From CALOBA01 sp942491465 (lineage in GTDB: Bacteria; Pseudomonadota; Gammaproteobacteria; Chromatiales; Chromatiaceae): a stretch of DNA of 64,000 nt. The notes below the pieces were generated by a model. That model did not search any database, was not told the DNA's origin, and saw only the letters and a program-made list of their open reading frames with translations. The first letter of the stretch is position 1; every line of letters starts with the position of its first letter. Location of the stretch: contig CALOBA010000017.1 of assembly GCA_942491465.1 (NCBI GenBank), positions 1 to 64,000 on the forward strand. The letters are read 5' to 3'. The position numbers and the translations under genes are program-made. This document shows, in pieces, positions 25,456 to 33,049 of this stretch.

Positions 25456-25806
25456 TCAACCGCGCGAGGCACGAGCGTCGGTTGGAGCGCCTTGTTGGGC
25501 ATGATTTGGGATATGTACAGCTTCCGCATGCAGCTTTAGACCTAGCGCTGTCATGACCTTAAGGATTGTGTCAAACCCCGGAGTCCGTTCGCCCGAAAGC
25601 GCTTTATATAGGCTTTCACGTGACACGCCAGCATCACGTGCCACCTGCGACATGCCTCTTGCACGGGCAATATCACCAAGGGCCTTCGCAATAAAAGCTG
25701 CGTCACCTTCTGCCTCTTCCATGCAGGCTTCCAGGTATGCCGCCATTTCTTCAGGCGTACGGAGATGCTCAGCTACATCGTAGCGAGTCGTGACTGTCTT
25801 TTTCAT
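25456..25806 (-). CDS. HigA-like antitoxin (addiction module antidote)
   Basis: A 116-residue protein with a C-terminal helix-turn-helix: GDIARARGMSQVARDAGVSR, ESLYKALSGERTPGFDTIL. The pattern MSQ-A---GVSRESLYKALSG is typical of the HI1420-type antidote family. The N-terminal part (YDVAEHLRTPEEMAAYLEAC) contacts the toxin in relatives. It follows the toxin gene by 8 bases, the toxin-first order usual for higBA-type loci. It should also repress the operon through the dyad at 26115-26132. Confidence 0.85.
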   Translation of the reverse strand: MKKTVTTRYDVAEHLRTPEEMAAYLEACMEEAEGDAAFIAKALGDIARARGMSQVARDAGVSRESLYKALSGERTPGFDTILKVMTALGLKLHAEAVHIPNHAQQGAPTDARASRG

Positions 25807-25814
25807 GGGTAATC

Positions 25815-26105
25815 CTACAGATTCCGGGCGAGACGTAGCGCGGCCTTTATATCCCTTGACTGGCTGCTTTTGTCACCGCCAGCCAACAAGATCACAAACT
25901 CACGCCCTTGCTGCTTGTAGTACACCCGGTAACCGGGGCCGTAGTTGATACGCAACTCAGAGACTCCTTCACCTACTGGCTCGGCGTCTCCCCGGTTCCC
26001 TGCTGCCAAGCGCTCGACTCTCGCCAAAACTCGGGCACGAGCACGAATATCGCGCAACCCATCGAGCCACTTGACATAGACCTCCGTTTTGCGAACCTCC
26101 ATCAT
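25815..26105 (-). CDS. HigB/RelE-superfamily toxin (addiction module killer)
   Basis: A 96-residue basic protein: KTEVYVKWLDGLRDIRARAR, ARVERLAAGNRGDAEPVGEG, VSELRINYGPGYRVYY. The RI-GPGYRVYY strand with a following KQQGREFVILLAGGDKSSQ is the core of HI1419-type RelE-like RNases that cut mRNA on ribosomes. Two ATG codons in a row (26105, 26102) can start it; GGAG does not precede either closely. It is the first gene of a two-gene operon with the HigA-like antitoxin. Confidence 0.87.
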   Translation of the reverse strand: MMEVRKTEVYVKWLDGLRDIRARARVLARVERLAAGNRGDAEPVGEGVSELRINYGPGYRVYYKQQGREFVILLAGGDKSSQSRDIKAALRLARNL

Positions 26106-26114
26106 GCGACCAAG

Positions 26115-26132
26115 TGTAGCCCTGCGGCTACA
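26115..26132. promoter_or_regulatory. Operator dyad of the HigBA-like operon
   Basis: The perfect inverted repeat TGTAGCC-CTGC-GGCTACA begins 10 bases upstream of the toxin start. Autoregulatory operators of type II toxin-antitoxin loci lie in this place. Confidence 0.55.
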
Positions 26133-26216
26133 TCCTGTCAATCGCCATTATGTGCCCAGGCGTCGCAGCTTGTGCACTTGTTGGGTATCTTTTCATTCAT
26201 CGATTAGAGAAAAGGG

Positions 26217-27000
26217 TTCTGACCCTGATGTATCCCGCTGACCCCGTTTGGCCACGGGCAAAAGGAACGACCTGCCCCGTTCTGGTTCTGGGTTAGGAAA
26301 AAGGAAAGACCTGACCCCGTTTCCCTGCTTCGCACACCCGACCTCGGGGCGTCAAGCTTCGCGGTGGTCAGTCAGCAATTCCCGCCGACCCAGCGAAGGC
26401 CGCGGGGGGGGGGATATAGGGGACGCACCACAGATAATGGTGCGTGATCGGCAGGCCCGCCCAGACATCCAGAGCCGATGGAGTTTGGGCGACGTCGCGT
26501 TCGAGTCGAGTTCGACGACGACGCGTGCTGATCGCCTAGGGTGCGGCGCTACGCCCGAGAGCGCGGTGTCGGTTTGACCAGTCACGGCAGCATGACGTGC
26601 TTCCTCGACTCATCGCACCAATGGGCCGGGAACTCAGCCCCACGGACCCGGCGCCGGCGCCGGATTTCGTCGGCCAGCTTTTGACGCCATTCGCCGTGCC
26701 GCGGGTGTCAGGGGATGCGGCCCTGCTGGTTCGCCAGCGGGGTGCAGGGTCAGGTCTCACACGTAACAGCATTGGCGTAGCGTGTCGTGTGCAGTGTGAT
26801 ACCTGACCCCGTTCCCTCTTGGTTAGGCAAAAGGAAAGACCTGACCCCGTTCCCGTGCCCCGTTCCCTGGTGATCAGTGACCCCGTTCCCAGTGCGCCCC
26901 GCCCGTTCGTCGCCAAAGGAAAGACCTGACCCCGTCCTGCGACCTACCCCTTCCCCTGTTCGAGCCGTCCCGTGCCCCGCCCGTTCCCCGCTCAATTATA
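26217..27000. repeat. Decayed repeat region with GACCTGACCCCGTT units
   Basis: AAAGGAAAGACCTGACCCCG occurs at about 26299, 26831 and 26913, with shorter forms (CTGACCCCGTT, CCCCGTTCC) near 26217-26290, 26810 and 26870. Such strings are common around REP-associated transposase genes and their debris. Between them a minus-strand frame (LADEIRRRRRVRGAEFPAHW then CDESRKHVMLP) has protein character but no start and no recognised family. No intact gene lies between 26106 and 27054. Confidence 0.55.
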
Positions 27001-27054
27001 AACGATTGTGACTTTACTTTCGAGCGGCTTAGTAGCTCGGGCTACTGGTTTAAA

Positions 27055-27561
27055 TCACATCTGCAGAAACTGATATGTGCGGCTTGCATCTCGCAACTGC
27101 GAAATGGACTGGTTGTCGCACCCAACACTAGATTTATCATCGCCTTGACGGTCATAGAATGATCCGTCTGCTGAGAACCTCACGTAGCGATATTCTTCTG
27201 GATAAACCTGAACGTACCAAGCAAAGCCCTTGCCGTCTGTGGGATAGCCATGCAGAACGAAAAATGCACCCCAAGGGATGCCACAGTTGATCGCATGGGG
27301 CCAGCTTCCACTGACACTAACGACGGATTCTATCTGTTTTTGTCGCGCGATTACGTCTTCTATTCTGGCCTGGCTATCTTGCTCAAGGCCCTCAATCAGC
27401 GTTTTGCGATATGCTTCGTTATTGACAATATGGAATGCCAGCTCGTGGAGTTGGCTTTCAGCTATGTTTCTTTCAAGGAGGCCGAGAGATGAAACGGAAA
27501 TATAACCGATGAGCCCTGTTATTATTGCCCCGACTACAGCGCCAATTATTGCACTTTTCAC
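27055..27561 (-). CDS. Hypothetical membrane-anchored protein, 168 aa
   Basis: Starts at a GTG with GGAG 13 bases upstream. Residues 1-27 (MKSAIIGAVVGAIITGLIGY) form one membrane helix. A helical linker follows (residues 30-75), then a region with GSWPHAINCGIPWGAFFVLH, YPEEYRYVRFSADGSFYDRQ that may be a small beta fold outside the membrane. The base composition is well below that of the neighbours, which points to recent transfer, and it is bordered on one side by a repeat array. No family recognised. Confidence 0.6.
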   Translation of the reverse strand: MKSAIIGAVVGAIITGLIGYISVSSLGLLERNIAESQLHELAFHIVNNEAYRKTLIEGLEQDSQARIEDVIARQKQIESVVSVSGSWPHAINCGIPWGAFFVLHGYPTDGKGFAWYVQVYPEEYRYVRFSADGSFYDRQGDDKSSVGCDNQSISQLRDASRTYQFLQM

Positions 27562-27616
27562 TACATCATGACTCCTACGCTACGGCCCAACAATTGGTAT
27601 CAAGGCCAAATCACCC

Positions 27617-27818
27617 TGATAAGTCGATATTAACCCAGCTTTCGGGCAAATTTGCAAGGGTTTCGGGCCCTCAGCCACTTATCAAGGCAACTCTGCCCTG
27701 ATAACCTGATATTTCCCGGCTTTTCGGGCAGATTTGCCTGATAATCCGGCTGTCACCGACTTATCAGGCAGGTTTGCCTTGATAAGTGGATATTGCCGGG
27801 ATTTTCGGGCACGGATGT
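27617..27818. repeat. Three degenerate repeats (CTGATAA / TTTTCGGGCA)
   Basis: Three units at about 27617, 27699 and 27778 share CTGATAA-N3-GATATT-N6-GGCTTTTCGGGCA and are followed by GATTTGCCTGATAA or its inverse. Unit spacing is about 80 bases. They lie upstream of the low-GC orphan gene. They do not carry the GTTRRRY/RYYYAAC ends of integron attC sites. The rest of 27562-27990 has no gene I can support. Confidence 0.6.
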
Positions 27819-27992
27819 TACGGTGGTGTTACGTGCCGCCGCAGCTTGCGAGGCTCGGGACCTGCGCTCTGGGGGCAGCGGCCGCCGCAAGATGTTGATC
27901 AAGGCCATGTTGCGCCGTTGGAGATGCGCCATCGTGGCAGGGGCAGTTCGGCGCAAGGGTGCGAGTGCGGACCCGCGGATCAACAGGGCAGC

Positions 27993-28020
27993 AAAAAAAA
28001 GCCGGCCACGGGGCCGGCTT
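27993..28020 (-). terminator. Rho-independent terminator of the DsrC-like gene
   Basis: On the minus strand a 9-bp stem AAGCCGGCC with loop CCGT pairs to GGCCGGCTT and is followed by an eight-T run. It lies 23 bases after the stop codon at 28043. Confidence 0.88.
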
Positions 28021-28042
28021 CGATACGCGCGGGGCGAGGGGA

Positions 28043-28381
28043 TCAGTAGCCGCCCTTGCGGGTGAGCTCCGGCAGGCCGGCGATCTTGGTGCCCTGCTTG
28101 GTGGGTGCCAGCGGGAAGAGCTGGTAGACCTCCTTGCTGGTGGGCTTCTTGCCCCACTTCTTGCCGATGTCCTTGAGCAGGGCGCGCTCCATGGGCTGGT
28201 TCTGGGCGTTGTTGTAGTACTCGTCGCGCAGGTAGTTGATGACGTCCCAGTGTTTTTCGGTCAGCTCGATGCCTTCGATGTCGGCTAGGGCCTTGGCGAC
28301 GTCTTCGTCCCAGTCGCTCAGTTCGGCCAGGAAGCCGGTGGGGGTGGTCTCGATGGTCTTGCCATTTACTTCGATGGCCAT
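28043..28381 (-). CDS. Cysteine-free DsrC/TusE-family paralogue (RspA-like)
   Basis: A 112-residue DsrC-fold protein: MAIEVNGKTIETTPTGFLAE, LSDWDEDVAKALADIEGIEL, TEKHWDVINYLRDEYY follow DsrC closely. The C-terminal arm, however, ends LPELTRKGGY instead of LPKPTGC-V, and the protein has no cysteine anywhere. DsrC and TusE work by one or two C-terminal cysteines, so this paralogue cannot carry sulfur. Family members lacking these cysteines have been proposed to be regulatory (RspA). Start at 28381 with GGAG 8 bases upstream. It has its own promoter (28505-28533) and terminator, and lies next to the Cas6-like operon. Confidence 0.88.
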   Translation of the reverse strand: MAIEVNGKTIETTPTGFLAELSDWDEDVAKALADIEGIELTEKHWDVINYLRDEYYNNAQNQPMERALLKDIGKKWGKKPTSKEVYQLFPLAPTKQGTKIAGLPELTRKGGY

Positions 28382-28504
28382 AGTCGGGCTCCTCGTGTCG
28401 TGAAGTGCGGCGCGCGCTGGGGCGGGCCGACGGCTTGGTTGAATGAGGTGATCGGGCACCGGGTGTGGTCGGTGCCGCAACATCAGCGATCCAATAAACC
28501 GCGA

Positions 28505-28533
28505 ATATTATTGAATTCTTACGTCTAGGTCAC
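28505..28533 (-). promoter_or_regulatory. Likely promoter of the DsrC-like gene
   Basis: On the minus strand GTGACC (28528-28533) and TAATAT (28505-28510) are 17 bases apart in a locally AT-rich stretch, about 125 bases before the ATG. The -10 is good, the -35 weak. Confidence 0.45.
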
Positions 28534-28606
28534 GCCGAAGTGGGGATTTTTTTGCGTTTGGCGGATGGGGGAGGGTGGCTGCAGGGCGGAGACCGCCCCG
28601 CACCCG

Positions 28607-29308
28607 TCAGCCCTGGGGCTTGGCGACGGCCTCGATCCCCTTGTGCGGGATGAAGATGCCGCAGCCCATGGTGCGATGGGCGCCGAGGCCGCGGCGCTGG
28701 AGCAGCAGGGCCTCGTCGGGGGCGAGGTCGGCGAGCAGCAGGCTGCGGGTCTCGATGGGGCCGTCGGGGGTGTCGAGGGCGATGGTCTTGCCGCAGAGGG
28801 CCTTGCGGATGCGGATGCCGTGGCGGCGCAGCTCGGTGACGGCCCAGTCGAGGAAGGCGTCTTCGCCGAGATCCTCGACGGCGCCGGTGTCGGGGACGAC
28901 GTGGCGGGCGAAGAGCGTGGTCTCGGTGCTCATGGGGCGCGGCTTGCCGGGGCCGATGGTCAGCGCGGAGCCGGCGATGTCGAGGATCTGATCCTCCAGC
29001 GCCTGTTTGAGGTCGTCGATGCGCGCCTTGGGCACGCGGATGCCGAGCTTGGTTCGGCGTGAGAGGTGGATCTGCTCGCCGGTGCCGTGCTCGGGGCGCT
29101 CCCAGCCGTTTTGCGAGCCGGCGACGTGGATGCTGTGGATGGCGCCTTCGGGCTCGTCGGCGAGCCAGGGGGCGGCCGCCAGCACGGCCCGGGAGAGGGC
29201 GTAGGCGTGGTCCACGGGGATGGAGCGGCAGCGCAGCGAGAACATGACGTCGACGACGTCGTCGACGGGGGCAGGGTGCGCGTTCTGGTCGTCTTCTTGC
29301 CAGTACAT
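28607..29308 (-). CDS. Orphan Cas6-like protein (Cmx6/MYXAN type)
   Basis: A 233-residue protein. The start FSLRCRSIPVDHAYALSRAV, the middle SRRTKLGIRVPKARIDDLKQ and the end LLLQRRGLGAHRTMGCGIFI then PHK follow the layout of Cas6 proteins of the MYXAN subtype, whose glycine-rich loop near the C-terminus binds CRISPR repeat RNA. No CRISPR array and no other cas gene are in the window. The gene is in a minus-strand series with two unknown genes and a TauD/TfdA dioxygenase, beside a cysteine-free DsrC paralogue and the dsr operon. Whether it still cuts RNA cannot be told; His33 in VDHAYAL is a candidate catalytic residue. Assignment from motif recall. Confidence 0.65.
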   Translation of the reverse strand: MYWQEDDQNAHPAPVDDVVDVMFSLRCRSIPVDHAYALSRAVLAAAPWLADEPEGAIHSIHVAGSQNGWERPEHGTGEQIHLSRRTKLGIRVPKARIDDLKQALEDQILDIAGSALTIGPGKPRPMSTETTLFARHVVPDTGAVEDLGEDAFLDWAVTELRRHGIRIRKALCGKTIALDTPDGPIETRSLLLADLAPDEALLLQRRGLGAHRTMGCGIFIPHKGIEAVAKPQG

Positions 29309-29316
29309 GGTTGGGC

Positions 29317-30060
29317 TCAGTTCAGCGGCAGCTGGGCCTGCAGGGCGTCGCGGTCGAACCACCAGTCGTCTTGGACGAGGACGTCGACGACGTTGCGCAA
29401 TCGCACCAGGAACTTGTCCGGCTCGCGCAGCTCCAGGCGGTCGCGCCAGAGGTCGAAGGCCTCTTGGCCCTCGATGCCGCTGTGGCGGCGGGCGACGTTG
29501 GCGAGTAGCTGCGACGTGAAGAACATCAGGTTGTCGCGGAGGGTGCCGTCGGCGCGAATGTCGGCCAGGAACAGCGCTGTGGTGGCGGCGATGGCGGCGC
29601 CGTCGGCGTCATCGGGGGTCTCTTCGATGACGTGGGAGAGCAGCTCGATGGACAGCTCGGGGTCGATGGGGTAGGTCACGGCGAGCCAGATGCCTTGCCC
29701 CAGGGCGCACAGCGACTCGGGCTGTTCGGCGCGGAACAGGACGTCGCAGCAGTCGGCGGCGCTCTCGAAGTCGCCCGAGGTGATGTAGCCGTCGAAGGCG
29801 TCGCGTCCCAGGGGCCAGGCCTCGGTACCGCGATCGAGACCGACCAGGGTGCGCGCCATCTGCAGCTTCAGGTCGGCGACCTTCGCCGCGTCGGCGCCGA
29901 TCCGTTGCAGGGTCTCGAACTCTTCCTGGAGGGCGAGCAGGTGGGATTCCAGGGCCGCCGTTTCGGCCTGGCCGCCCACCGAATCGGCGGCGGTGTCGGC
30001 AAGGACGGCGTTGTTGATTGCGTAATGGTTCATGACTCCTGCCTCGGTCGTCGCACTCAT
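29317..30060 (-). CDS. Hypothetical helical protein, 247 aa
   Basis: Unrecognised. It is soluble and predominantly helical, with a coiled-coil-like stretch LESHLLALQEEFETLQRIGA and TPR-like helices (VADLKLQMARTLVGLDRG, SADFESAADCC-type pairs). The C-terminal third is rich in Arg, Asp and Trp (RVVDVLVQDDWWFD region). Two starts are possible: 30060, or MNHYAINN at 30033, which has AGGAG just 2 bases upstream. It ends 8 bases before the Cas6-like gene, so the two are probably co-translated. The conserved spacing suggests a partner of the Cas6-like protein; this is inference. Confidence 0.65.
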   Translation of the reverse strand: MSATTEAGVMNHYAINNAVLADTAADSVGGQAETAALESHLLALQEEFETLQRIGADAAKVADLKLQMARTLVGLDRGTEAWPLGRDAFDGYITSGDFESAADCCDVLFRAEQPESLCALGQGIWLAVTYPIDPELSIELLSHVIEETPDDADGAAIAATTALFLADIRADGTLRDNLMFFTSQLLANVARRHSGIEGQEAFDLWRDRLELREPDKFLVRLRNVVDVLVQDDWWFDRDALQAQLPLN

Positions 30061-30103
30061 GATTTTTGGTCGCGGATCGTTATCGTTTGCGTTTGTTCGG
30101 TAC

Positions 30104-30295
30104 TTATCTGATTAGGCCGCTGAACGACGCTTCCAACCGGTCCTCCCAGTTTTCGGGCGTATCGTGGAAGGGGGGCTTGACGTCCATCCGAAAGAAGCGC
30201 TCGCCGCCGCGGGCCACGTCCTGCACGGCTTGGCAGAGGTCGTCGAAGGTTTCAAGGTCTTTACGAGAGACGAGGATATCGCTGAGCTTCAACAT
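30104..30295 (-). CDS. Small hypothetical protein, 63 aa
   Basis: MLKLSDILVSRKDLETFDDL, CQAVQDVARGGERFFRMDVK and PPFHDTPENWEDRLEASFSG make a compact acidic protein with one cysteine and no membrane segment. GGAAG lies 9 bases before the ATG. It is 51 bases after the dioxygenase gene and 43 bases before the next gene, all on the minus strand, so it is part of the same transcript. No family recognised. Confidence 0.55.
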   Translation of the reverse strand: MLKLSDILVSRKDLETFDDLCQAVQDVARGGERFFRMDVKPPFHDTPENWEDRLEASFSGLIR

Positions 30296-30346
30296 CTGGT
30301 CGATCTTCCGGTGGTGGTCGGCGCTGGGGCAGCCCGGCGGGCGTAT

Positions 30347-31231
30347 TCAGGGGGCATCGCACGCCGATTCGATGCGATCGAGGTAGCGCGCGCGAAAGAG
30401 CAGTCGCGGGGTCTCGGCGGCATCGGTGAAGGGCGCGCGATCATGCAGGACGTTGTTGCTGATCAGGCCGTCACCTGGCTGCAATCTGAGCCGAAACATG
30501 TAGTCGTCACCCCGGGAAAACAACAGTCTCAGGGCCTCGCGCGCGGCGTCGAGCAAGGCATCCTGGCGCCATTGGATGGAGCGCGTGCGGTCGGTGTAGC
30601 GCATGTGCAGCGCGCCGTCGCGGATCGAGAACACCGGGCCGATGCTGGCCCCTCGCAGCTCGATGCCGTCCTTGATGTTGGCCGGTATGCAGCAGGCATC
30701 CGGCGCCATCAGCGCCTCGATCAGGGCCGGGTCCTGGTCGCGCAGTCGGATGTAGGCGATCTCGTGGTCGAGCAGCCGGTTCTCGCCGCCCGCGGCCGCG
30801 GCGCGTACGCAAAACAGCATCCAGGCGCGGACCTGGCGCTCGGGTGGGTTGTAGTAGCCGTCGGTGTGCCAGCCGAGTGCTCGATTGGTGTAGGGGATGT
30901 ATTCACCGGCATCGCCGCCGCCGGCCACCTGTAGGTGCGAGACGGCTTGGGGGTCGGCGCAGGGGTTGTCGTCGAGGCGATGCAGGCCGAGCCGGTGCCC
31001 GAGGGCGAGCATTTGCTGCGGCGTGATCTGCGACGGATCGGCACAGCGCACCAGCGCCGCATTGGCCTTGGCCAGCCGACGGCGGATCAGCGACAGCTCC
31101 TCGGCGCTCGGGTGGGCGAGATCGGCGATGGGCACGCGCAGGGCGTCCGCGCTGCGCGGATAGTCGCGGAGCTTGGCGGTGCGCCAGGCGCTGTAGGCGC
31201 GCGGACTGTTTAAAGAGTAGGGGCTCGTCAT
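30347..31231 (-). CDS. TauD/TfdA-family Fe(II)/2-oxoglutarate dioxygenase
   Basis: A 294-residue enzyme of the TauD/TfdA/GBBH fold. The iron triad is visible as His-x-Asp in LGWHTDGYYN and a distal His in SNNVLHDRAPF; the 2-oxoglutarate-binding Arg is in RLLFRARYLDRI. The substrate is unknown. TauD relatives release sulfite from sulfonates, which would suit a sulfur oxidiser, but the family covers many substrates. It starts 440 bp from dsrA on the opposite strand, so the two operons share a divergent control region, and it leads the operon that ends with the Cas6-like gene. Confidence 0.82.
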   Translation of the reverse strand: MTSPYSLNSPRAYSAWRTAKLRDYPRSADALRVPIADLAHPSAEELSLIRRRLAKANAALVRCADPSQITPQQMLALGHRLGLHRLDDNPCADPQAVSHLQVAGGGDAGEYIPYTNRALGWHTDGYYNPPERQVRAWMLFCVRAAAAGGENRLLDHEIAYIRLRDQDPALIEALMAPDACCIPANIKDGIELRGASIGPVFSIRDGALHMRYTDRTRSIQWRQDALLDAAREALRLLFSRGDDYMFRLRLQPGDGLISNNVLHDRAPFTDAAETPRLLFRARYLDRIESACDAP

Positions 31232-31282
31232 CGGCTTGGGTCACTCCGATAAATTATCAGTATCAGCTTATATTAGGATTCG

Positions 31283-31311
31283 TTGACACTCGCGCCATGG
31301 CCGCGTAGTAT
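31283..31311 (+). promoter_or_regulatory. Sigma-70 promoter of the dsr operon
   Basis: TTGACA at 31283-31288 and TAGTAT at 31306-31311 are separated by exactly 17 bases, close to the ideal sigma-70 promoter. Transcription would start near 31318, giving a leader of about 355 bases before the dsrA ATG. A second, poorer site (TTGCGG, 15 bases, TATAGT at 31455-31460) could give a shorter leader. Confidence 0.78.
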
Positions 31312-31317
31312 CCGGCC

Positions 31318-31672
31318 CCAGCTTGGGCCGCAGGGGGCGCGTAGCTCTTTGACCTTAGTGGGAAAATGGCTGTTTCCAACGGACTACCCCCAAGGAGATA
31401 TACCCCCGCGGGATACCCCCCGAAGGTGGAATGTTGCGGCGAGGTTTGGATGCGTATAGTGCGCCACCGATGGAGGGCGCACCCCAGACCCGAGAGATGA
31501 TCGGGCTGCGGCTTCGGGGCTCTGGCGACAGGCCCGGCAGGTGCGAATCCCGACTGTCACGAAGATTTTGCGTGTGGCGAGGCGTGTCGACAGTGCCCTG
31601 TCGCAGGGCCGAGCCGACACGCGTAACGACACGAAATTCTAATTCCTCTTTCTCGACGGGAGAGACAGCGCA
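31318..31672 (+). promoter_or_regulatory. Long structured leader of dsrA
   Basis: About 355 bases without a gene. Foldable parts include GTGCGCCACCGATGGAGGGC then GCAC (31460-31482), a C-rich stretch ACTACCCCCAAGGAG, and the stem GCGTGTCGAC (31581-31590) with GCCGACACGC (31613-31622). At 31539-31555 GCAGGTGCGAATCCCGA resembles a tRNA T-arm or the loop of a cobalamin riboswitch, but the B12 box GCCACTG is missing. The ribosome site GGGAGA lies 9 bases before the ATG. Confidence 0.45.
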
Positions 31673-32929
31673 ATGGCAATCGAAAAGCATCACACTCCGA
31701 TGATCGATCAGCTCGAGGAAGGCCCTTGGCCGAGCTTCATCTCGGGCATCAAGCGGCTGCGTGACGAGCATCCGGAACCGCGCATCAACGAGATGACCAA
31801 CGACCTGCTCGGTCAGCTCGAGCACTCCTACGAGACCCGCAAGGGCTACTGGAAGGGCGGTACCGTCTCGGTCTTCGGCTACGGTGGCGGCATCATCCCG
31901 CGTTTCTCCGAGGTCGGTAAGGCGTTTCCCAAGTCCAGGGAATTCCACACGCTGCGCGTGCAGCCGCCGGCGGGCAACCACTACAGCACCGCCATGCTGC
32001 GCCAGCTGGCCGATAGCTGGGAGAAGCACGGCTCGGGTCTGGTCACCTTCCACGGCCAGACCGGCAACATCATGTTCATCGGTGCCGACACCAACGCCAC
32101 TCAGCACTTCTTTGACGAGGTCAACGAGTACGGTTGGGACCTCGGCGGCGCCGGCCCCTGCGTGCGTACCGCCATGTCCTGCGTCGGTGCCGCCCGCTGC
32201 GAGATGTCCTGCACCAACGAGCTGAAGTCGCACCGCATGCTGGTCAACAACTTTGTTGACGACGTGCACCGCCCGGCCCTGCCGTACAAGTTCAAGTTCA
32301 AGGTCTCCGGCTGCGCCAACGACTGCCAGAACGCCATCGAGCGCGCCGACTTCGCCGTCCTCGGCACCTGGCGCGACGACATGAAGGTCGACCAGGACGA
32401 GGTGAAGGCCTACGTCGAGAAGAAGGGCCGCCAGTACGTGATCGACAACATCATCACGCGCTGCCCGACCCAGGCCCTGTCGTTGAATGACGACAACAGC
32501 ATGACGGTCAACAACCGCGACTGCGTGCGCTGCATGCACTGCCTGAACGTCATGCCGAAGGCGCTGCACCCCGGCGATGACAAGGGCGTCACCATCCTCA
32601 TCGGCGGCAAGCGTACGCTGAAGATCGGCGACCTGATGGGTACCGTGGTGGTGCCGTTCAGGAAGCTGGATACCGAGGAAGACTACGAGGAGATGGTCGA
32701 GCTGGCCGAGACCATCATCGACTTCTGGGCCGAGAACGGTCTGGAGCACGAGCGCTGCGGTGAGATGATCGAGCGTATCGGTCTGGCCAACTTCCTCGAC
32801 GGTATCGGCATCGAGCCCGATCCGAACATGCTCGCCCATCCGCGCCAGTCCTCGTACATCCGCATGGATGGCTGGGACGAGGCCGCCGAGCAGTGGTTTG
32901 AGAAGCAGGCCGAACAGGCCGCCGGCTAA
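31673..32929 (+). CDS. dsrA: Reverse-type dissimilatory sulfite reductase, alpha subunit
   Basis: A 418-residue catalytic subunit; with DsrB it forms the cytoplasmic sirohaem enzyme that in this organism oxidises sulfur to sulfite. Cluster ligands are seen in CVRTAMSCVGAARCEMSC and FKVSGCANDCQN, and a ferredoxin-like insert in DCVRCMHCLNVMPKAL. First gene of the dsr operon, 120 bases before dsrB. The presence of dsrEFH and dsrL downstream marks the oxidative version. Full length for the family. Confidence 0.97.
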   Translation: MAIEKHHTPMIDQLEEGPWPSFISGIKRLRDEHPEPRINEMTNDLLGQLEHSYETRKGYWKGGTVSVFGYGGGIIPRFSEVGKAFPKSREFHTLRVQPPAGNHYSTAMLRQLADSWEKHGSGLVTFHGQTGNIMFIGADTNATQHFFDEVNEYGWDLGGAGPCVRTAMSCVGAARCEMSCTNELKSHRMLVNNFVDDVHRPALPYKFKFKVSGCANDCQNAIERADFAVLGTWRDDMKVDQDEVKAYVEKKGRQYVIDNIITRCPTQALSLNDDNSMTVNNRDCVRCMHCLNVMPKALHPGDDKGVTILIGGKRTLKIGDLMGTVVVPFRKLDTEEDYEEMVELAETIIDFWAENGLEHERCGEMIERIGLANFLDGIGIEPDPNMLAHPRQSSYIRMDGWDEAAEQWFEKQAEQAAG

Positions 32930-33049
32930 ACCGGGTCCTTCCGGCGAACCGGTCCGGGGAGGGAGGTCGATACCGCCTCCCCGGCCCGCATTCTCCTCTT
33001 TCGACCAGACCCCCTTTGAATCAATCGCCAACGAACTGGAGGCAAGTCG

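Noticed and set aside
27617..27818. Integron attC sites
   Set aside because: The core-site ends RYYYAAC and GTTRRRY are not present, and no integrase gene is seen.
31530..31565. A tRNA gene or true cobalamin riboswitch in the dsrA leader
   Set aside because: Only a T-arm-like or loop-like match; no acceptor, anticodon or B12-box parts. Kept as an unexplained leader.
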